Positions 57,134-64,000 of a stretch of 64,000 nt of DNA are shown one piece after another. Position numbers and translations under genes: made by a program. The notes below the pieces were generated by a model that was not told where the DNA came from, ran no database searches, and saw nothing but the letters and a program-made list of their open reading frames with translations. Source of the stretch: Gnetum montanum. Lineage: Eukaryota > Streptophyta > Gnetopsida > Gnetales > Gnetaceae. Each line of letters opens with the position of its first letter. Positions within the stretch are counted from its first letter, which is position 1. The DNA lies in the NCBI GenBank assembly GCA_015680685.1, contig MNCI01023814.1, positions 78,313 through 142,312 of the forward strand, written 5' to 3'.

Positions 57134-59520
57134 GAATGAACCCTAAAGTCATATCACACATTGAAATAACTACAACACTTATAAGAAAGCAAATTTCATT
57201 TTTGTCTTCTAATACAAGATATCTTGTTCTCATAGGAGTGGTTCTCTACCTAAGTCTGATGGAGTAAATTAGTGGGTGCCCTAACAATATTGAATGATAT
57301 ATGCTCATCTTGATGTTTATGTATCCAATTTCACCTTTGTCTTAGACTAGGATGAACTACTACGGTGACAAGACATAAAGGGTAACATTGTGTTGCTACT
57401 TGATCAATCTATTCCTATGATGCTTCACCAAACTCTTATGTAGTTGAACATCCAAGGGCTTCATGATGAATATGTTGTGCAAGAGAGCAATGCTAGAGAT
57501 TATCATCCTATCGATGCACAATGCCTGAGGGATAGACAGCTAGAGTAGCATTATGAATCCATGAAGGGAAAGTGATCCAGTGATTCTTCATTTCTGATGT
57601 ACCAAAAATATGGTGGAGAACCCTTCTATAGGGGTTTTTCATTCAGACAGACTCCTCTCTTTGACTTCGGTGAAGGAGATCAAAACCAGAGCTTGTAATC
57701 TATAATACATAATCCTAGTTTCAGCAATAATGGATTCCATGAAAAAGGGGGATCCAAGGAGGAGAGTCATGGCAAGAATTTATGTAAGAATCATGATCAT
57801 GATTGTGGCCATGATTGTTGAAGAGGTGGTGGTAGGCATTGTGATGATGCTTGTCCTTCGTCCTCTTCACCTTTGTCATCATCTTCTTTCTATTTTGGCT
57901 CTAAACATAATTGTAGGGGATGTGATGATGAGGGAGCTGATCGATGGGATTGAGATGATTATAGGGACCATCAGGAAAGTCAAGATCTAAGGCATGGGCA
58001 TTCAAAAGAGGCTCATTACCATGAAAAAAGGGGTAGTAGAGGGCATTGTAGGCACCAGGATCATGACTACGATGAAACTTTGTTTGTTACTAGAAGCATG
58101 CTAAACATTGTAGAGGTGGTGAGAATTCCTACAAGGCATTTAAAGGATAGTTGAATCAAGAGGCTAGACATGACCAACATCCCCAAATTTGAAGGGGGAT
58201 ATAACTCAAATCTACAAAATCATCTTTAAGCTTTTCACGATGCCTATGCCTTGCAAAAGATAGAAAATGACTAGTAAAAGCTTAAGTTGTTTCCTAGGAC
58301 ACACATTAAAGAAGTAGAAAGCTAGTATCAATCCTTGGATTGGAATTAATCTATAGATGGAGTAAGATACTCAAAACTATTCAAAAAGTATCAAATGTAA
58401 TCTCAAGTGTCCAATTTAAGAAGGTAGATCTAAGGTTGGAAGCAAGGAACACATGAGTCCTTGGATGGCACCATGGGTTGATATTATTCCTTATTGCATA
58501 GATATCCTAGCCATGGTTATTGTCAGCAGGAGCAAATTTGCCATATCCTAGATGGGCTCTGAGTAGAAATGAGAAAAAATCTTAGAGTCTATGCCCAAGG
58601 GCAATTGTTAGAGTTAAGAGCCCATTAAATCCAAAGGTTGATTAAGCAGGTAGTAGAAAAAGAAGAAGAGTTGAGGAAACACGAAAGTGTAGAAGAATAC
58701 AATTGAGATCCTTCCATTCATAAGAGGGAGGTCTAATTTTGTGATAGTGAGGAGGAATCATAACTTGGTGAGGTGATGAATTGAAAAATCTTACCAATTC
58801 AAAAATTTACCTCTAAAATTTTAGCTAAGGTAAATCATTTATGGGACTCGATGAATAGTAGATTTGAAGTTGTTCTAAAAATTGCCAACAAGTCCAAGGA
58901 ACAAAGTAGTGATCGTGACCACAGGAAGTAAAAGGAAGCTAAACTTACCAATTAATGGGGTAAGGGCAAGATTGTTGTAGTAAAGAAGATTGCAAAAACT
59001 AAATCAAATGATGATGGTGGGTGTAACGTTTGTCAATATGAACATCATAAGTGATGTTTTCCCATCATTTCATACTTACAGGAGTCTGGGGTGTATGCTC
59101 TAAATCCACAACTAGAAAAAAGACAAATACCTAGAAGATTACTTTATCCCCAAGGTAATCCTAGGTAGTTCCATCAGCAACAACAATATTATCCAAGTTA
59201 AACTCCACCACAACCGTATGAGTAGTATCAATAGGAGCACCAACCATAGTTGTGGGCGATGCCACCACCAAGGCACTAGTACCCTTACAGAGAACCAGAT
59301 CCATATAGGTATTATGGTTAGGAACCCTTGTCTCCATGTGACTCTTCAAGTCACATTTCTCTTTTCCAACATCACTACTACCCTCCCGAATACTATAGAA
59401 CTCATTCTCCACATTCCAAGAGGGATACCGTATTATATCCTTATCCTTCTCCTGTACCTACACATATTCCTTCACCCTTAACACAACTACCGCCTGCTTC
59501 ATCCATGTAGGATGAACTTC
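57134..59520 (+). pseudogene. G7 gag
   Basis: The N-terminal block is present in broken frames. The core (58100-58720) has IPKFEGGYNSN and HDAYALQKIEND. The His/Cys block (NVCQYEHHK) is near 59030, and a Pro-rich tail runs at 59330-59510. An open frame at 57730-57990 lies in the polar region and is a shifted frame of gag. Confidence 0.75.
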
Positions 59521-59739
59521 TAGCCTAGTCGCAATAATGCAATACTACTAGGGTTGTTAATCTGAAATTGATTCATCAACTAAGTGGTTTGGAATCTCAT
59601 GCTTGTAAAAGATCATTCTTTTGATCCAATAGCCCTACTAAGCCATCACAAACCTAGGCGGTTGGTCACCCTACTCCTGCCTTATCCTTTGCAAACCATT
59701 CCATTGGGAACCCTTCAAATCAAATGCTGTCCAAAATCC

Positions 59740-60220
59740 ATACTGTTATGCTCACTCATACTATATCTAATTGGATCTAGGCTAGCAACCTTTCCAGGAA
59801 ATTAGCTGATCCTAGAAGTCCTCTTATATATTTACAGATTACTGGGAATGAACCATGTAAAGCTCTTCTTGATTTAGGTTCCAATGTGAACTTGATTTCT
59901 CATGAGATATATATTGCCTAGAACTTGCCACCTCTCAAAAAGAGCAATATCCAATTAGAATTGAAAGACTAGTCCATTATTATTTCATTTTGACTGGTCG
60001 AAGACATTGTGACCATTGTTTGTCGCTAGTCTTATCCTACTAATTTCCTAGTAATCAAGTTTGAAAATTGCAAAGGGGACTTTTCAATCATTATGAAAAG
60101 GGCATGGCTAAGCATTGTTAATGCAAGAATGAGCATCAAAGACCTTTCCCTAGAGATATCTAAGAAAAATGCATTTGAAAAGATTGAGAAGAAATGAGTT
60201 CCATTCATCATGTATGTAGC
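59740..60220 (+). pseudogene. G7 aspartic protease
   Basis: ALLDLGSNVNLIS (about 59865) is close to the Athila active-site form. A GDFSIIMKRAWLS-like block and KDLSLEISKKNAFEKIEKK follow. TAG and TGA stops interrupt it. Confidence 0.75.
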
Positions 60221-60229
60221 AACTAAAAA

Positions 60230-61730
60230 TGTCGGTGGCTGAAAACACTGAGAGGTTGCTGGGCAAACAGTTTAACCCCGGATCCATGCAAGGGCCATGC
60301 TGGATAAAACGGAAATGGGGCACCCTGAACAGTCTGGTCAATCAGACAAGGACTTAATTGGTGTAACTTAACCTTACATGAACGTTTTTCTGATTGCGAA
60401 ATACACGACGTAAAATCGATAATTAATAAATGTAGGAACGAAGGAAATAATGTCAAATAGCTATAACAATAAAGAAATAATTAAAATGAACTCAGGTAAG
60501 AAAATGCACCGCCTCAAGGTTGAGGGTTCAATTCTTTACCTTGTTTGAGAGATGTGCAACAAGTTATACAATGCTGGAGGCGCACAGAGAATTCAAGGGT
60601 AATTAGAATGCTCAGAATGTGCCAACTATGCTCTTGAATGTGAACTTAGAAGCCAATTGCTCAAGAATGCCAACTCTTTGGATGAGGAATGCCAACTAGA
60701 AAGGCCAACCTGTAAAATGCGAATGTAAAAAGCTAACCACAAAAAATGCCAACTCAAAAGTGCTAATGCTGAAAATGCCAACCCAAAATTTCCAACCCTT
60801 TGATCATTGTTCGCCGGGGTATTTATAGGGCCAAGAGTAGGCGAGAAATGCAGTTTAGGTGCCACATGTCCTGGACCTTACAAGATGCTGACATGCCCGT
60901 AATGCATAGATATGCAATGCTGGTCGTGAACTTGCTATGGTGCAACCATGTTGTCGAAACTAGAGATGCTAGAACCCGGTGTGCCAACAATGTAAGTGAG
61001 AAATGAAGCACATTGAAGTAGTGTAGCTGCTTGCTACACTATGCTACATTACATAGTGTAGCACATCGACGTGGCGTAGACACCAGTTTAAATAGAAAAC
61101 TTGTGTTGGAGTCACTAGCTTTTGCTGAAATTCTTGGTGCACGTCGGGCTACCTTTGGAGCATTTTTATTGATGTGCATCTTTGCTATGCTATGCTATGC
61201 TACGTAGCGTAGCAGCCAATGTAACTTGCATTTCTATCAAAACTACGGGGTTTCAAGAGAAAACTTTGCTTGCTTTGCCCTTGCTATGCTGTGCTACGCT
61301 ATATAGCATAGCATAGTGTAGCACCCTGTGTCGGCTGGATTCTGACTTTGGCTTGTGTGAACATCTTGTCAAAATTGTATTCGAACACTTGATTGATTTT
61401 TCAAAGGCTTGCTATGCTGCATAGCATAGCAGAATTCTCAGCTAGAAAACTTGCTAAACTATTTTTCTCATTCCAAGCACTCTTGGCAACTCCTAGCATG
61501 GTTTCTGAGTAGACTGTCGGCCGAGTGAATTGTCTAGGTGGGCAGGCCAGAGAGTCCATCGGGCCTGTTAGCTCTAGAGATAGAAAACTTGCTAGACTGG
61601 ATAGTCTAATCTCAGTGCATTCATTTCTTGCCAAATGATCATGAGGCTACACTTGTGGAAATGCCTGCCTTAGTTCCAAGACCCTGGTGAACAAGAGTGC
61701 CTCAAAATTTTATGGTGTTTGATTGGCCCC
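60230..61730 (-). repeat. Probable 3' LTR of T1
   Basis: The left end is taken at tgtcggtgg (60230), where G7 homology stops. The minus-strand TATAAATA is at 60820-60827. Upstream of it on that strand are palindromic repeats (61020-61440); downstream are many aatgccaac-like units (60600-60790). The right end is uncertain: a purine run aaagagggg (minus, about 61727-61735) could be the PPT. Confidence 0.45.
61020..61440. repeat. Palindromic ctatgctatgc repeats in the T1 LTR
   Basis: Four clusters (about 61030-61070, 61175-61220, 61285-61325 and 61410-61432) contain gctatgctatgctacgtagc and variants that can pair with themselves. Confidence 0.85.
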
Positions 61731-61739
61731 TCTTTGTCG

Positions 61740-63095
61740 ATGTCTGGAGGACGTGTTCAAGAGATGCTGACAAAGAATATGAAACACCACGAAAGAAAAG
61801 ACGCTAACATCACTCTTTAGTAGTTTCCAAAGTGTCGCTTAGCTATGCTTAAGAGTACCAGGATAGTTGTGTAGGGAAGGTGAAAAAGGTGGATATGTGA
61901 GGATAGTTTCAGGAAGGGAAGTATGGGGCATAGTGTGGTCCCTCATCAGAGTGCTTATGAGGGAGTCGATATGCATGGAAATCTTTCTTTTATAGGTATC
62001 TAACCTCTCATTGGAATGCTTAGAGATGGTCATTGCGAAACAACTGATGTGCCATTTGTTTTTGGCACTTTTATTTTTTTTGGTGAGCTTTTGCTCTACG
62101 CTTTTCTTTTGCTATTTTGCCATCTTCATTTGCAAACAACCTTGTTGTTGCAAGATAGGTGTTTCCTCCCTAGGATGAGTTGCGTTACATCGACATGGGG
62201 CTTTGACCTACCTACAGATGCCTCCCATGTGGCAAGTTGCATTACGTGCATCATAGACTTTGCGGTTGAGCATATGGGAGGGCTTTACAGGCATTGGGAG
62301 AATTCGTAAAAGAGGTGTGAGAAGGAGGATTGTGGGTGTAAGAAATGAGGTAAAGTAGGTTAAGGGGGAGGGTAGGATGTGCACTCCAAAGTAGGTAAGC
62401 TAGTCAGGACAACCACCTTGGAATGATGTAGTGTCCTACCATCTTAGTGAAACGCACCTTTGACCGACACCCCTCTGGCACATACCCTGCAAACATAATA
62501 GAGAACAAACTAGAAGAAACAACCATAAAGTAAAACGAAGGTAAAGGTCTTGCTTGCTTTGGACGCTGCTGGAACATTGGGCGTTATTTCTGAGGCATTT
62601 GACGTCCAAACCAGAAAGGCCAGCAACAGTTCTGGTAGCATTGGCATGGAGGAGTTGGAACCGAGAAAGCTAGGAGTCATTGTGAAGCAGGTGCTCAGTT
62701 GTCCTCACCCAAGGCAAACATTTTGCAGTTCAACTGTAAGCAGAGAGGCTTAACAGTTGAATGCCTATTGAGCTTGGACTAGGGCGAGGACTGGAAGGCA
62801 GCAACCCTGTGGCTGGGCCACAATAGTGCTGGGGCTCTAGCGGTAGGTGTTGACAATGGAAGCTACTGCTAGGGCAATGGGCCATGGTGGCGGTAGCTTC
62901 AAAAGGTCAGCAGGATGTCCAATGATACCTCTGAAAGATCAACAAGATGTGAGGGGTAGTGGCATTATATATATTCTAGAGGGTGTTTTCTTGGCATCGT
63001 GAACTACATTCTGGAACTGCAACGTTCCAACCCATGTTGGCATAGGGCACGCTCACTTACTATGTAAGGTCATGGATGCACACTGAGGATGGTGT
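61740..63095. other. T1 region after pol, no gene recognised
   Basis: Short open frames on both strands do not resemble known proteins, and none is supported. Position suggests the long 3' untranslated region typical of Tat elements. Confidence 0.4.
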
Positions 63096-63099
63096 GTCA

Positions 63100-63490
63100 C
63101 AAACCCATTTTAAGGTCCTGGTAGATCATGGTGTGCTAGTTTAAGGTCCCAGAAGACTATGGTATGCTAGTTTAATGTCCTAGTAGGCCGCTGTGCTAGT
63201 TTAAGGTCCTAAAAGACCGCTATGCTAGTTTATTGTCGTAGAGGATGGTCGTTGTGCTAGTTTAAGTTCCTAGCAGACCGCTATGCTAGTTTATTGTCGT
63301 AGTAGACGGTGGATGGGCTAGTTTAAAGTCATAGCAGATTGTCTGTGCTAGTTTTACGTCATAGTGGATGAGCTTTGCTAGTTTTACGTCATGGTAGACG
63401 TGCCAGTTTATAGTCATAGAGGACTATCTGTGCTAGTTTATAGTCATAGCGGACTGTCTTCACTAGTTTTACGTCGTAGTGGATGCTTTG
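63100..63490. repeat. Tandem repeat array after T1 integrase
   Basis: More than ten units of about 30-40 bases are built on gtgctagttt(a/t)a(a/c)gtc followed by a variable purine-rich part (catagcggac, ctaaaagacc). Confidence 0.85.
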
Positions 63491-63507
63491 GTTACCTTGC
63501 TCATGCA

Positions 63508-64000
63508 TCAAATGTAGTACAGCTGAAGATATGAATGATTCATAGGATTTGTGAACTCTTTTCCATCCATGTCTGCCAGCTTGAAGGCCCCGTTCCCATA
63601 GGCTTTTGTGATCATGAATGGACCTTCCAAGTTTGTTGAGAACTTGTTCACATATTCATGGATAGCCTTGAGAACGAGGTCTCCCTTTTTTCTCAACAGT
63701 TGATGTGGGTTTGCATGATGCTTCTGCCATTGCATGTCTTGATATCACTCAATGCAGCCAAGTGTTTGTGCACACTCCTCCTCTATGGAGTCAAGGTCGA
63801 TGATCCTCGACTCGTTGTTCTGGGCTTCACTCACAACGTTTGATAGGATCATTCAAAGTGATGGTACCTGCAACTCAAGTGGTAATACCACTTCAGATCC
63901 GTAAACAAGACTGTAAGGAGTTTTACCTATTGTCATCCTGCATGTCATTCTGTAACCCATAACACATAGAGGATTTGCTTGTGCCATCGCCTCTTGCTGT
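63508..64000 (-). pseudogene. T1 integrase, C-terminal part
   Basis: The minus strand encodes TIGKTPYSLVYGSE (near 63930) and, at 63508-63735, KKGDLVLKA, FSTNLEGPFMITKAYGNGAFKL and DMDGKEF. These are the linker and C-terminal domain of Tat-lineage integrase. A stop near 63850 breaks the frame. The catalytic core is beyond the right edge. Confidence 0.8.

Larger units (their letters stand above)
56162..60229 (+). mobile_element. Athila-like element G7, 5' part
   Basis: It comprises LTR, PBS, gag and protease, ending at about 60229 where a Tat-like LTR begins. Pol beyond the protease is not in the window. A deletion inside the protease end joins IMY to YVATK when compared with G4. Confidence 0.78.
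60230..64000 (-). mobile_element. Tat-like Ty3/gypsy element T1, 3' part
   Basis: The minus strand has the integrase C-terminus at the right edge (63508-64000), then tandem repeats (63100-63490), a long region without clear genes, and an LTR at the left (60230 to about 61730). The integrase text fits the Tat lineage, not the Athila-like G elements. It appears inserted into the G7 protease end. RT and the upstream parts lie outside the window. Confidence 0.65.

Noticed and set aside
62016-62309. 97-codon protein with a hydrophobic stretch
   Set aside because: It is an isolated frame in the post-pol region of T1 with no motif or neighbour support.
63100-63490. CRISPR-like array
   Set aside because: Variable parts are short and related to each other, as in an ordinary decayed tandem repeat.

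Overview
The window is plant nuclear DNA from a large, retrotransposon-rich genome. The evidence is a plastid-type carotenoid cleavage dioxygenase 4 (CCD4) gene with spliceosomal introns, Ty3/gypsy elements of the plant Athila and Tat types, tRNA-Asp primer binding sites and an RTE-like LINE. A seed plant, perhaps a gymnosperm, is my guess; the species cannot be read from the sequence. Only one gene looks intact.

Layout. 1-20125 is a nest of three layers. B1 (minus, 16792-20125) is a gag-only LTR element. G2 (minus, Athila-like, pol missing) sits in the B1 3' LTR and occupies 15017-16791 and 1-2929. G1 (plus, 2930-15016) is a complete-length Athila-like element inside the gag of G2. G1 has LTRs, PBS, gag, protease, RT, RNase H, integrase, a second long frame (ORF2) and a PPT. 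20126-24720 holds a dispersed repeat, a decayed LINE and an LTR scrap. 25094-29728 (minus) is the CCD4-like gene in three exons. 31434-32096 is the last exon of a tandem second copy, broken by an in-frame deletion. Its intron is cut at 32761 by G3 (minus, 32761-41451). G3 is joined head to head with G4 (plus, 41452-46797). After an inverted ORF2 scrap, a sequence gap and a LINE scrap come G5 (minus, 48500-54231), G6 (minus fragment, 54232-56161) and G7 (plus, 56162-60229). 60230-64000 is the 3' part of a Tat-like element T1 (minus).

Most unusual points. (1) In G1 the missing stretch after the integrase core is replaced by an LTR end joined to a whole reverse-transcribed tRNA-Asp including its CCA end. 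This looks like a strong-stop cDNA with its primer, trapped inside an element. (2) Two Athila-like elements carry a second, internal promoter-like block after pol, ahead of the ORF2 position. In each element the short palindromic repeats of that block match those of its own LTR U3 and not those of the other element. (3) The U3 just upstream of the TATA box is a hypervariable array of short repeats in most elements here. (4) Several elements have lost pol but kept gag and the ends.

All retroelement genes here are decayed. Their stops are mostly TAG in place of expected Gln codons, which fits deamination of methylated CAG. Three single-N positions and one N run mark assembly joins; two of the single Ns sit between direct duplicates that are probably artefacts. 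Domain names come from motifs read by eye, and no similarity search was run.
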